Of a DNA stretch of 64,000 nt, positions 29,801-37,083 are shown piece by piece. How positions within the stretch are numbered: position 1 is the stretch's first letter; every line of letters begins with the position of its first letter. Under the pieces are notes generated by a model. That model worked only from the letters and a program-made list of their open reading frames with translations, was not told where the DNA came from and made no database searches. The DNA comes from WTXA01 sp964415195 (GTDB lineage Bacteria; Bacillota; TC1). The DNA lies in the NCBI GenBank assembly GCA_964415195.1, contig CAYPYD010000001.1, positions 1-64,000 on the forward strand, written 5' to 3'. A program made the position numbers and the translations under genes.

Positions 29801-30166
29801 AATTATATTGGTGATGATATAGTCAAAGTTGAAATCTATAAAAAAATAGCCAATGTGTCTGCACGTGAAGAGCTGCTGGGTTTGATAGATGAGGTTACTG
29901 ATAGGTTCGGTCCTATTCCAACTGTAGCTGAGAATTTATTTCTTATGGCTAATATTAGGATTTTGGCTCATGATGCTTTTGTGACTAAAATCAAAAAGGA
30001 TGGTATGAATTTTATCTTATATTTAAAATCTGGGAAATATAACTTGGATCAATTACAGAAAATAAGACAGAAGTTTAAAGGTAAGGTTAGGTTCAATGAG
30101 GATTCAATTGTATTTACAGGTGAGAGCAAGTTATATCTTTTAGAGCATTTTTTAAAGGAATTATAG
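26798..30166 (+). CDS. mfd: Transcription-repair coupling factor
   Basis: 1122 aa, slightly short of the usual 1150-1180. Domains in order: UvrB-like module (1-330), RNA polymerase interaction domain (EGDYVVHDEYGIAHYKG near 470), helicase with Walker A GDVGYGKTE (Lys626) and DEEQ (721-724), TRCF C-terminal domain. It removes RNA polymerase stalled at lesions and recruits UvrA. It starts within pth on another frame. Silent-site composition drifts within the gene from A-rich at the 5' end (A25, T18 in the line at 27121) to T-rich at the 3' end (A15, T23 at 29881). Confidence 0.95.
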   Translation: MNKKNKIIKEIIEKGNIYKDIEKGLKRGDKSIGVTGLAVGDEVFFYQGLQKILDKPLFIIKEQQEAESLFFLMKEWLGDKVQLLPKRNILPYRTILKGRELKNNRIKILKDLLEGNIDILILSEESLIEKYIPVAEFKKDILTLKKDMTIDRSKLIESLVRLGFQKEPVLEIKGQFTVRGDIVDIFPVTEENPVRLDFFDDQLEKIKEFDIENQRTIREIEVIKLYPTSDLLPPENLSEVVGKLLPEASDIIRDELALMKDGLFQEENERFFPVFYDELTTILSYFKEKPQIIFNNYSDLKVRGDIYYSSLLEDYTIGEKDGLIHPIQKQGYINMDPLDLFVGEKLIHTTLFDSFESSYISNYHYEKKQIISFQSDLDKFVAEVLKLLSENVNIYLFSSSKEKSKSLEGFFEERNLVDSRINFLEGYLDESFVLYEQRIALIGEKTIFGHSKKTGDKKRRKKLNPFIDIKEGDYVVHDEYGIAHYKGIEQKEILGIVKDYLVLQFHGTGRLFLPVEKMDVIEKYIGAEGHKPRLSNLSNNEWRKTKEKVRISVSDIAKDLLQLYSQRKQAKGFAFSKDVEEHRDFADRFPYIETVDQEKAIEDVRKDMERTMPMDRVIIGDVGYGKTEVALRAAFKAVMDGKQVALLSPTTVLSQQHYRTFMERFKDLPFNIGIMNRFVHKKQQTMVLEGLADGQIDILIGTHRILSNDVLFKDLGLLVIDEEQKFGVVHKEKIKNLKNNIDCLVLSATPIPRTLHMALAGARDLSVIETAPKERYPVQTYVLEHDDLIVRNSILKELKRQGQIFYVYNKVQSIEAKKRKLEELVPEATIGIAHGQMNEKTLESRMMGFMEGHIDILLCTTLIENGLNIRNANTLIVDEADNLGLAQIYQLKGRVGRSNRVAYAYFMFDKHKILSETAQRRLKAVRELTELGSGFKIAMLDLEIRGAGNLLGKEQHGHMVSVGFDLYCKILEDEVNRLADSQVEEEAVVELDLNIDGHLPSNYIGDDIVKVEIYKKIANVSAREELLGLIDEVTDRFGPIPTVAENLFLMANIRILAHDAFVTKIKKDGMNFILYLKSGKYNLDQLQKIRQKFKGKVRFNEDSIVFTGESKLYLLEHFLKEL

Positions 30167-30209
30167 GAATTTTCACATGTTTTTCACTTTAAAATCAGTA
30201 AATATATAT

Positions 30210-30237
30210 TTGTTTGTAGTAAAGTTAGGTTTATGAT
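30210..30237 (+). promoter_or_regulatory. Promoter of prsA
   Basis: TTGTTT (30210-30215), 16 bases, TATGAT (30232-30237), 40 bases before the start. Confidence 0.45.
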
Positions 30238-30276
30238 ATTATTTAATTTATATAGAAAAATCATGGAGGTAGAGAA

Positions 30277-31269
30277 TTGAAGTTACTTAAAATGTTAGCA
30301 GTCTTAATGATTGGGGCCTTATTAGGTGGAATTATATTGACAGGCTGCGAAGACAAGGGTGCTGTAATAGCAGTAGTTAATGGAGACAAGATCTACGAAA
30401 AAGAACTTAATAGTATGTTGAAGGGTCTTTATGGCAATAGTGCGGATGCCACAGAAGCGGAAAAGGAAAGTATTTTTGAAAGTTTGATTACAAGTAAGTT
30501 GATTGAACAAGAAGCTAAGAAACGTAAACTAGAGATTTCTAAAGATGATATAGATAAATATATGCAAGAGGTTATCAAAGCAAATGGAGTAGAAAGCAAG
30601 GAAGCATTCTATGAACAATTGAAAACTACTTATGGCTACAACAAGGATTTTGTTGATGATTTAATAAGAAGTTCAATGGAAGAGAAAGCTTTGTATGATG
30701 ATGTCATCGCTAAGGAAGTCAAAGTTGATGAGGCTGTTATCAAAAAAGCATTTGATGAAAATCCTTCTAAGTATAAGATGGTTGAAGTAAGTCATATTCT
30801 TATATCCTTAGAAAAATCTGAAAGTGAAGCTGCTGCCTTGACTAAGGCTAAAGCTTTGGTTGCAAGACTTACAACTGGTGAGGATTTTGCAGCTATAGCT
30901 AAGGCTAATAGTGATGATACTGGTAGTGCTGTAGCTGGTGGTGTGATATCAGGCTTCTTTGGGGCTGATAATACTACATATGTTAAGGAGTTTGTGGCTG
31001 CGTCTGTCAAGCTTAATGCAGGTGAGTATACATTAGAGCCAGTACTTTCTCAGTTTGGTTATCATATTATTAAGGCTGATAATGTTAAAGCAAGTTATGA
31101 TGAGGTTAAGGATTATGTGACAGAAACTATTTATGGTCCTATTAGAGAAGAAGCTTTTGTCAATTTTATTGATAAATTGAAAAAAGATGGTAAGATTGAT
31201 AGGAAGATGAAGTTTGATCTGGAAAAAGACGAAGAAACTGTTGATTCAGTTCAAACTCAATTAAAATAA
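30277..31269 (+). CDS. prsA: PrsA-like foldase lipoprotein (peptidyl-prolyl isomerase)
   Basis: 330 aa. Lipoprotein signal with lipobox LTGC (Cys24), a SurA-like N-terminal chaperone region (about 30-165) and a parvulin-type rotamase domain (VSHILI, GEDFAAIAKANSDDTGSAVAGG, FGYHIIKAD). It acts outside the membrane in folding of secreted proteins. Start is TTG, supported by GGAGGT six bases upstream. In Bacillus a spore-coat-related gene (spoVT) follows mfd; here prsA takes that place. Confidence 0.93.
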   Translation: MKLLKMLAVLMIGALLGGIILTGCEDKGAVIAVVNGDKIYEKELNSMLKGLYGNSADATEAEKESIFESLITSKLIEQEAKKRKLEISKDDIDKYMQEVIKANGVESKEAFYEQLKTTYGYNKDFVDDLIRSSMEEKALYDDVIAKEVKVDEAVIKKAFDENPSKYKMVEVSHILISLEKSESEAAALTKAKALVARLTTGEDFAAIAKANSDDTGSAVAGGVISGFFGADNTTYVKEFVAASVKLNAGEYTLEPVLSQFGYHIIKADNVKASYDEVKDYVTETIYGPIREEAFVNFIDKLKKDGKIDRKMKFDLEKDEETVDSVQTQLK

Positions 31270-31284
31270 ATGTGGTTTAATAAC

Positions 31285-31313
31285 TTGCAATGCATATACT
31301 ATTTGTGTAGAAT
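31285..31313 (+). promoter_or_regulatory. Promoter of hup
   Basis: TTGCAA (31285-31290), 17 bases, TAGAAT (31308-31313). Confidence 0.65.
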
Positions 31314-31356
31314 ATAGCATATAAGGATTAAACACGTATTTCGAGGAGGGAATATA

Positions 31357-31632
31357 ATGAACAAAGGCGAATTAGTTAGCAGCGTTGCTGCAGGTGCAGG
31401 TTTATCTAAAAAGGATGCTGAAAAAGCAGTAGCGGCAGTTTTTGATTCCATTACTGAAACATTAGCAAAAGGGGAAAAAGTTCAATTAGTTGGATTTGGA
31501 ACCTTCGAAGTAAGAAGTAGAGCTGCAAGAACAGGACATAACCCAAAAACAAATGAATCAATAAAAATTCCAGCTTCACAAGTACCAGCATTTAAAGCCG
31601 GAAAAGCTTTAAAGGATACAGTAAAGAATTAG
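31357..31632 (+). CDS. hup: DNA-binding protein HU
   Basis: 91 aa, histone-like nucleoid protein. Sequence features: start MNKGELV, helical body with KKDAEKAV, the GFGTFEVRSRAARTGHNPKT arm that wraps DNA, and the C-terminal PAFKAGKALKD. Strong SD GAGGAGGG, own promoter and terminator. Confidence 0.97.
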   Translation: MNKGELVSSVAAGAGLSKKDAEKAVAAVFDSITETLAKGEKVQLVGFGTFEVRSRAARTGHNPKTNESIKIPASQVPAFKAGKALKDTVKN

Positions 31633-31635
31633 TAT

Positions 31636-31667
31636 GAAAAGACCGGAATTAACCGGTCTTTTTTTAT
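31636..31667 (+). terminator. Terminator after hup
   Basis: Stem AAAAGACCGG / CCGGTCTTTT with loop AATTAA and a long T run that runs up to the start of rqcP. Confidence 0.85.
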
Positions 31668-31675
31668 GATATTAT

Positions 31676-31948
31676 ATGAGAATAGATAAGTATTTAAAAA
31701 TCACAAGACTAGTCAAGAGGAGAAGCGTTGGCAAAGAGCTTTGTGATAATCATAAAATTGTTGTTAATGATAAGTTTGTTAAGGGTAGTTATGAGGTTAA
31801 GATCGATGATGTCATTCAAATCTTATTTGGTAGCAGGAAGACAATTGTAAAGGTTACTGATATAAGAGAAGTTGTTAAAAAAGAGGATGTTGGCAGCCTT
31901 TATGATTTATTGGGTGTTGAGAGAATAGGTGATGATGGTGAAAGTTGA
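31676..31948 (+). CDS. rqcP: RqcP-like S4-domain RNA-binding protein
   Basis: 90 aa. N-terminal S4 domain (MRIDKYLKITRLVKRRSVGKELC, DNHKIVVND). RqcP works with RqcH in ribosome-associated quality control, helping poly-alanine tailing on stalled 50S subunits. Its place between hup and divIC is the conserved yabO position. The start has little SD because it lies right after the hup terminator; ATG at 31676 fits the family start exactly. Confidence 0.9.
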   Translation: MRIDKYLKITRLVKRRSVGKELCDNHKIVVNDKFVKGSYEVKIDDVIQILFGSRKTIVKVTDIREVVKKEDVGSLYDLLGVERIGDDGES

Positions 31949-32774
31949 TTTTCATATTCATGTTACTCCTGATGATTTAATCAGGGATTATAAGTCGATT
32001 TATGACAAGGAAGCTTATTGGGCTTTGTTGGCAGAGAGTCCTATAAACAAGTTCGCTAATGGAGAAACTGTAATAGCCGATTTGGATAAAAGTGGTTTTG
32101 ATATTGGTGTGGTAACTGGTTTTTCATTTAGGGATTTAGGCTTATGTAGATATGTTAATGATTATACAATTGATCTTGTTAAAAAGTATCCTGGGAAAAT
32201 TATTGGGATGATGGCTATTTCACCAATGGAAAAAGGTTTTGAAAATGAGTTTTCTAGGTGTATTGATGCTGGTTTGTCTGGTGTGGGGGAGATGTTCCTG
32301 TCAGGTCAGGGTATAGATCCTCATAGAAGGCAAGATTTGGCTGGTTTAATGGGTCTTGCTAAGGAAGCTGATGTACCTGTTGTGATTCATAGTAATGAGC
32401 CTGTAGGGCATGATTATGTAGGTAAGGTTGAGGTTACTCCTAAGGAGATCTGTATGATTGCTCAAGATTTTCCTGAGAATAAGTTGGTTTTTGCTCATTT
32501 TGGTGGGGGTTTGCCTTTTTATGAGTTGATGAAGGAGTTAGGTTCTAGTTTGTCTAATGTCTATTATGACACTGCTGCTGGTATATATTTGTATAGACCG
32601 GAGGTTTTTAGGGTTTTAAGAGAGATTGGTATTTTACATAAGGTGTTGTTTGGTAGTGATTTTCCTTTGCTGTCAATTGGGAGATATGAGGCATATTTTG
32701 AAAAAAGTGGACTGTCTAATGAGGAATTAGGGTTGGTTCTTGGTAAGAATGCTTGTAGATTGTTGAATTTATAG
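31929..32774 (+). CDS. Amidohydrolase-2 family metal-dependent hydrolase
   Basis: 281 aa. TIM-barrel hydrolase with the N-terminal metal motif DFHIHV (His9, His11), a central VVIHSNEP, FAHFGGG and a terminal FGSDFPL with the metal-binding Asp. It resembles the PF04909 group (decarboxylases and hydrolases, ACMSD-like); the substrate is unknown. The start overlaps rqcP. Bacillus has spore genes yabP-yabQ at this site; here the amidohydrolase stands instead. Confidence 0.85.
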   Translation: MMMVKVDFHIHVTPDDLIRDYKSIYDKEAYWALLAESPINKFANGETVIADLDKSGFDIGVVTGFSFRDLGLCRYVNDYTIDLVKKYPGKIIGMMAISPMEKGFENEFSRCIDAGLSGVGEMFLSGQGIDPHRRQDLAGLMGLAKEADVPVVIHSNEPVGHDYVGKVEVTPKEICMIAQDFPENKLVFAHFGGGLPFYELMKELGSSLSNVYYDTAAGIYLYRPEVFRVLREIGILHKVLFGSDFPLLSIGRYEAYFEKSGLSNEELGLVLGKNACRLLNL

Positions 32775-32819
32775 GGTTTTTTTCATATAATATGTTTATA
32801 GTGCCTGGAGGGTATAGTT

Positions 32820-33176
32820 TTGATAATTGATTTGAAGAAGAGGAGAGTTCGCTCAGTACCTGTGGTTAAGCAAGTTAAAAAGGTTAAAGGTAGGTTTAGG
32901 TTTTCTTTGCTTAATTTTTTAGTTATGTCTGCTTTGTTTGTTAGTGTAGGTTTTTTTGTTTTCAATATTGGTAAGAGTATTTTTGATAGTGTTGAGTTAT
33001 ACTATAAGAACCGTGAACTTGAGGCTAGGATCAATGACTTGTATTATGAGAAGGAAACTCTGCTTGAGGCACAGGAGAATCTACTAAGTGATGCAGAGAT
33101 AGAGCTTATGGCTAAGGATAAGTTGGGTTTGATAAAGCCTGGTGAAGTTGTTTATATTTTAGAGAATATTAATTGA
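32820..33176 (+). CDS. divIC: Septum formation initiator DivIC/FtsB
   Basis: 118 aa, bitopic division protein. Basic cytoplasmic tail, one membrane helix (about 32-52), then a coiled coil (about 58-90) and the conserved end MAKDKLGLIKPGEVVY. TTG start, seven bases after GGAGGG. It bridges FtsL and DivIB in the divisome. Very T/G rich at silent sites (T32, G14, A10, C4 in the line at 32881). Confidence 0.92.
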   Translation: MIIDLKKRRVRSVPVVKQVKKVKGRFRFSLLNFLVMSALFVSVGFFVFNIGKSIFDSVELYYKNRELEARINDLYYEKETLLEAQENLLSDAEIELMAKDKLGLIKPGEVVYILENIN

Positions 33177-33190
33177 TTATGGGAGGACAG

Positions 33191-33604
33191 ATGGATTTTA
33201 GCAAGGATCAGATTGTTGAGGGTGTAATTTCAGGAATTACTACTTTCGGAGCGTTTGTGAAGATTAATAATGAGGTTACTGGTTTAGTTCATATTTCTGA
33301 GGTTTCTTCAGATTTCGTTAAGGATATTAAGGATATCTATAAGATTGGCGATGTTGTTAATGTTAAGGTATTGAAAGTTGAAGATGGTGGTAAGTTGGTT
33401 TTATCAATCAAGAAAGCCCAGGAAAATGCTGGTAGTCAAACTAAGTCTGCGCCTTTCACTCCTTTTAAGAAAAGGGTTCAAGAGTCAGTGAAGCCAGAAA
33501 ACTTTGAGGATAAGTTGGCTAAGTTTTTAAAAGATAGTGAGGAAATCCAACTTGATGCAAGAAGAAGTCAGGATTTATCAAGGAAAAAGAAGAAGAAAAA
33601 CTAA
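33191..33604 (+). CDS. yabR: S1-domain RNA-binding protein (YabR-like)
   Basis: 137 aa. One S1 domain at the N-terminus (VEGVISGITTFGAFVKI, TGLVHISEVS, GDVVNVKVLKVE) and a Lys-rich tail ending in a run of lysines. Located after divIC as in Bacillus. ATG 33191 is chosen because GGGAGG lies just before it; the frame is open from 33173. It probably associates with ribosomes or RNA, exact role unknown. Confidence 0.9.
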   Translation: MDFSKDQIVEGVISGITTFGAFVKINNEVTGLVHISEVSSDFVKDIKDIYKIGDVVNVKVLKVEDGGKLVLSIKKAQENAGSQTKSAPFTPFKKRVQESVKPENFEDKLAKFLKDSEEIQLDARRSQDLSRKKKKKN

Positions 33605-33632
33605 AACCCTTGACAAAAGGGTTTTCTTTTTT
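33603..33632 (+). terminator. Terminator after yabR
   Basis: Stem AAAACCCTT / AAGGGTTTT, loop GACAA, tail CTTTTTT. The loop carries part of the TTGACA -35 box of the next promoter. Confidence 0.85.
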
Positions 33633-33639
33633 GTAAAAT
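33610..33639 (+). promoter_or_regulatory. Promoter of tRNA-Met, nested in the yabR terminator
   Basis: TTGACA (33610-33615), 18 bases, TAAAAT (33634-33639). The -35 lies inside the preceding hairpin. Expected start is about ten bases before the tRNA. Confidence 0.65.
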
Positions 33640-33654
33640 AGATAGGTAGTATTT

Positions 33655-33731
33655 GGCGATGTAGCTCAGGTGGTTAGAGCGCACGGCTCATACCCGTGAG
33701 GTCGCTGGTTCGATCCCAGCCGTCGCTACCA
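33655..33731 (+). tRNA. tRNA-Met (CAT), elongator type
   Basis: 77 bases with encoded CCA. Acceptor GGCGATG / CGTCGCT with G1-U72, D-arm GCTC, anticodon arm CACGG-CTCATAC-CCGTG, T-arm CTGG-TTCGATC-CCAG. The absence of a C1-A72 mismatch speaks against initiator tRNA, and the body is that of elongator Met in clostridia. A tRNA-Ile2 with modified CAT cannot be fully excluded. Bacillus has a tRNA-Met at the same place. Confidence 0.93.
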
Positions 33732-33733
33732 AG

Positions 33734-33759
33734 GCACCCAATAAATGGGTGCTTTTTTA
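33734..33759 (+). terminator. Terminator after tRNA-Met
   Basis: Stem GCACCCA / TGGGTGC, loop ATAAA, six T. Confidence 0.85.
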
Positions 33760-33777
33760 TTTACATTATGAAATACC

Positions 33778-33806
33778 TTGTAACTAAAAGTTATATTAAT
33801 TATAGT
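33778..33806 (+). promoter_or_regulatory. Promoter of the GDPD gene
   Basis: TTGTAA (33778-33783), 17 bases, TATAGT (33801-33806). Confidence 0.55.
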
Positions 33807-33841
33807 GGAAACATAGACATGATCAAGTAAAGGTTTATTCA

Positions 33842-35647
33842 ATGAAAAAAGAAGGTTTCATTAAAAAATCACACCATAACTTTCGCCACTCCCTTGGATT
33901 GGCTTTCAACTTCAACCTAATAATTGAAGTCCTATTTGGTTTACTATTCATACCAGCATCAAATTACCTATACAACCTAGCAATAGAAAGAAACAAACTC
34001 GAATACCTAACAAATAGGAACTTCTTCGAAGTACTAGATGACCCCTTGATTATAATAGCATTTCTTTTATTATTATCACTGATGATGCTATTTTCACTAT
34101 ACAGAATGACAGCCATGTATACCCTTGCATCAGACACCTCAATTAAAACAATAGGTACTTTATTAATCAGAAGCCTTAGACAAATAGCTCATGGATTAAG
34201 AATACAAAAATTAAAAGGAGCAATCCTTTTAATCATATTACACCCTTTAACTAATATAACCTTTCTCATATCAATGTATTACAGATATGGACTAGATAGA
34301 ATAATTGATTTAAACAGATATAATATAGGACCAATAATATTTCTCTTAATAATGATAAATACTATATTCATGTTCGCTTATCCCATAGTATTCCTTGACC
34401 AAATATCATTTAAAGAAGCAATAAAGGAAGGCTGGCGACTTTTTCGCCAACACTGGTTAAGAAATATTATCTACTATATAATAGCAATCTTTGTAGTAAC
34501 CATAATAATATTCGCCTTCTTCCTAATATTCATATTTATATTTACATTAATAAATATAAACAGTACAAACTTAGGGATTTATGGTAATTTCCTATCAGCT
34601 TTACAGATAATCCAATCAGTAATATCACTAAGCCTAGTGGTAATAATTAGTATAGTTAATAGTTTCTTTGCAGTTCAACTATATCTATACTGTTTGGCTG
34701 AAGATCAATCAATTACAGCTTGTATACCAACTAGAGTAAAATTAGGAAAAAGAAATTTGGTATCTTCGATAATAATATTGAGCATAATTTTTACTATAAG
34801 CGTAGCTGGCCCTACTTACTATAGGAATACCTATACAAAATATGCGGGTTACTTCATTAAGACATATCCTGAAATAATAGCACACAGAGGATTCTCAACA
34901 AAAGCACCAGAAAACACAATATCAGCAATAAAAGCTGCTATAAAAGCAAAAGCAGATAGAATAGAAATCGATGTTCAATTAAGTAAGGATGGAACTGTCT
35001 ATCTAATGCATGACACGTCACTATTAAGAACCACTGGCATAAGCAACAGTTTAGCTAACCTTAACGATTATGAAATCGAACAACTAGATGCAGGCATATG
35101 GTTTTCCGAGGAGTTCAAAGGGGAAAAAGTACCAAAGCTTAGTGAAGTCCTGGAGGTATGTAAAGGTAAAGTAGCATTAAAGATTGAATTGAAATCAGAA
35201 AATGACAATGAAGTAGAATTAGCTAAAGCTGTAATAAATGATATTAAAGAAGCTGATATGTCTCAAAATGTTATGATCAGCTCCTTTAGTAAAAATGCTA
35301 TTATGACTGTCAGAAAATTAGATAAAAATATAATCTCGGGTTTGATAGTAAGTTTTGTTTACGGAGAATATAGTGGTATCAGTTACGCAAACGGAATTAT
35401 AATCAATCAGAACTTCTTAAATCTAGAACAGTCAAAGGCTATCCAACAAGCCAATAAACTGGTGTATGCTTGGACTCCTAATTCTTATGATGATTTAAGA
35501 GCCGTAAATAGATTAGGGGTTGATGGGATAATCACAGACTATCCACAACGTGCTAGAGTAGTTGTTTATGGTGAATCTTATGATGTTACAATTAAAAACA
35601 TAATATTCAAGATAATTATAAGTCTAACAGACCCTCTAAGATACTAA
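33842..35647 (+). CDS. Membrane glycerophosphodiester phosphodiesterase
   Basis: 601 aa. The N-terminal part (about 1-335) holds six to eight hydrophobic helices of the GDPD membrane-domain family. The C-terminal part is a GDPD TIM barrel with HRGFSTKAPENT (His348), EIDVQLSKDG, LMHD and KIELKSE. It hydrolyses glycerophosphodiesters, possibly from lipids or lipoteichoic acid, outside the membrane. Silent sites are strongly A/C rich (A32, C12, T10, G6 in the line at 33961), the mirror of divIC one kilobase upstream. Confidence 0.92.
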   Translation: MKKEGFIKKSHHNFRHSLGLAFNFNLIIEVLFGLLFIPASNYLYNLAIERNKLEYLTNRNFFEVLDDPLIIIAFLLLLSLMMLFSLYRMTAMYTLASDTSIKTIGTLLIRSLRQIAHGLRIQKLKGAILLIILHPLTNITFLISMYYRYGLDRIIDLNRYNIGPIIFLLIMINTIFMFAYPIVFLDQISFKEAIKEGWRLFRQHWLRNIIYYIIAIFVVTIIIFAFFLIFIFIFTLININSTNLGIYGNFLSALQIIQSVISLSLVVIISIVNSFFAVQLYLYCLAEDQSITACIPTRVKLGKRNLVSSIIILSIIFTISVAGPTYYRNTYTKYAGYFIKTYPEIIAHRGFSTKAPENTISAIKAAIKAKADRIEIDVQLSKDGTVYLMHDTSLLRTTGISNSLANLNDYEIEQLDAGIWFSEEFKGEKVPKLSEVLEVCKGKVALKIELKSENDNEVELAKAVINDIKEADMSQNVMISSFSKNAIMTVRKLDKNIISGLIVSFVYGEYSGISYANGIIINQNFLNLEQSKAIQQANKLVYAWTPNSYDDLRAVNRLGVDGIITDYPQRARVVVYGESYDVTIKNIIFKIIISLTDPLRY

Positions 35648-35663
35648 CCTTAAATATTAATTC

Positions 35664-35692
35664 TTTATAGATAATTAAAATCATGATATAAT
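35664..35692 (+). promoter_or_regulatory. Promoter upstream of the fluoride riboswitch
   Basis: Weak -35 TTTATA and an extended -10 TGATATAAT (35684-35692), placing the start of transcription about ten bases before the aptamer. Confidence 0.55.
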
Positions 35693-35709
35693 TTATTCAC
35701 ATATTAAAT

Positions 35710-35786
35710 GGCGATGGAGTTCGCCGAAAACGCTTATTAAGCTGATGACTCCTACATGCTGCAGCACTACTGCTCCGTGTAGGAGT
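35710..35786 (+). promoter_or_regulatory. Fluoride riboswitch (crcB motif)
   Basis: The aptamer matches the conserved fluoride-riboswitch pattern: GGCGATGGAGTTCGCC hairpin, a linker, then GCTGATGACTCCTAC. The 3' part of the aptamer (ACTCCTACA, 35748-35756) also forms the 5' side of a terminator with TGTAGGAGT (35778-35786). So fluoride binding should prevent termination and switch on the antiporter gene downstream. The mechanism is inferred from the known family; the motif itself is clear. Confidence 0.93.
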
Positions 35787-35793
35787 GTTTTTT
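35748..35793 (+). terminator. Riboswitch expression-platform terminator
   Basis: Nine-bp stem ACTCCTACA / TGTAGGAGT with a 21-base loop that can form an inner hairpin (GCAGCACTACTGC), followed by GTTTTTT. Confidence 0.85.
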
Positions 35794-35817
35794 ATTAAAG
35801 ATAAGGATGGTGATAAT

Positions 35818-36993
35818 ATGACAACAAGTCTAGCAATAATACTAATATTTGGACTAGCTGCTAATGCAATATTTAAAAAAATAGGTCTACCAGGACTACT
35901 AGGCATGCTACTACTTGGAATAGTACTTGGACCATATATGTTAAACTGGCTTGATGGTGACCTATTAAGAATATCAGGAGACCTAAGGAAAATTGCACTA
36001 ATTATCATACTATTAAGAGCAGGACTTGGTATTAGTAAAACCCAACTAACAAAAGTAGGCGCTACAGCAATAAAAATGAGTTGCATACCAGGTATATTTG
36101 AAGGCTTAACTATAGCTTTTGTATCCATATGGCTCTTTGATTTCTCCTTTATAGAAGGAGGGATTCTAGGATTTACCCTGGCAGCAGTATCACCTGCAGT
36201 AATAGTACCCTTAATGCTAAAGTATCAAGACATGGGACTTGGAGTAAAAAAAGGCATACCAACACTTATACTAGCAGGTGCTTCGATAGATGATGTTTTT
36301 GCTATAACAATCTTTACGACTTTTCTAGGACTTTATGGAGGATCTAAAATAAATGTGGGTATGGAATTATTAAACATACCAATTTCAATCATATTAGGAA
36401 TAATACTGGGAGTTGTTTTTGGACTAATATTAATTAAACTTTTTAAGAACTTTCATATTAGGGATACAAGAAAAGTAATGATAATCCTGGGAATTGCAAT
36501 ATTAATAACAGTAATCGAAAGTGCCTTAAAAAATAAGCTGGAAATCGCTGGATTACTGGGAGTAATGACAATTGGCTTTATAATCCTTGAGAAAAGACCA
36601 GTAGTAGCCAATAGATTATCATTGAAATTTGATAAACTTTGGGTTTTTGCTGAGTTGATACTATTCGTATTAGTAGGCTCACAGGTAAATATACAAGTTG
36701 CCATACAAGCAGGAATGAAGGGACTTTTAATTATATTTATTGGCCTTTGTGCTAGAAGTATTGGGGTATTAGTATCTACTTTAGGAACAAAATTAAATTT
36801 TAAAGAAAGACTATTTTGTATAATTGCCTATATACCAAAGGCAACAGTCCAAGCAGCAATAGGGGCTATTCCCTTAGGACTAGGTATGCCTTCTGGTGAA
36901 ATAATTCTAGCTGTTGCAGTTTTATCTATATTAGTTACAGCACCACTTGGTTCTATTGCTATTAATGCTACTGCAGAAAAACTATTAACTTAA
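35818..36993 (+). CDS. Cation:proton antiporter (CPA family), fluoride-controlled
   Basis: 391 aa with about 11-12 membrane helices. CPA hallmarks: GLPGLLGMLLLGIVLGP near the start, SPAVIVPLML, and the ion-site pair in GASIDD (Asp158-Asp159). Start ATG 35818 follows AGGATGGTG; the longer frame begins inside the riboswitch terminator. Antiporters of this kind are a known class of fluoride-riboswitch genes, thought to help against fluoride toxicity along with Fluc and CLC-F proteins. Confidence 0.92.
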   Translation: MTTSLAIILIFGLAANAIFKKIGLPGLLGMLLLGIVLGPYMLNWLDGDLLRISGDLRKIALIIILLRAGLGISKTQLTKVGATAIKMSCIPGIFEGLTIAFVSIWLFDFSFIEGGILGFTLAAVSPAVIVPLMLKYQDMGLGVKKGIPTLILAGASIDDVFAITIFTTFLGLYGGSKINVGMELLNIPISIILGIILGVVFGLILIKLFKNFHIRDTRKVMIILGIAILITVIESALKNKLEIAGLLGVMTIGFIILEKRPVVANRLSLKFDKLWVFAELILFVLVGSQVNIQVAIQAGMKGLLIIFIGLCARSIGVLVSTLGTKLNFKERLFCIIAYIPKATVQAAIGAIPLGLGMPSGEIILAVAVLSILVTAPLGSIAINATAEKLLT

Positions 36994-37083
36994 ATACAAT
37001 AATGCTTAAATTTCAGTATATTATACTAATTTCCTATGGTACAATATACACAAATAACTAAAATATTGAGAGGATAAAAAGTG

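Noticed and set aside
18467..33600. Composition shifts as marks of inverted or foreign DNA
   Set aside because: The genes are core genes in conserved order, and the drift inside mfd is gradual.
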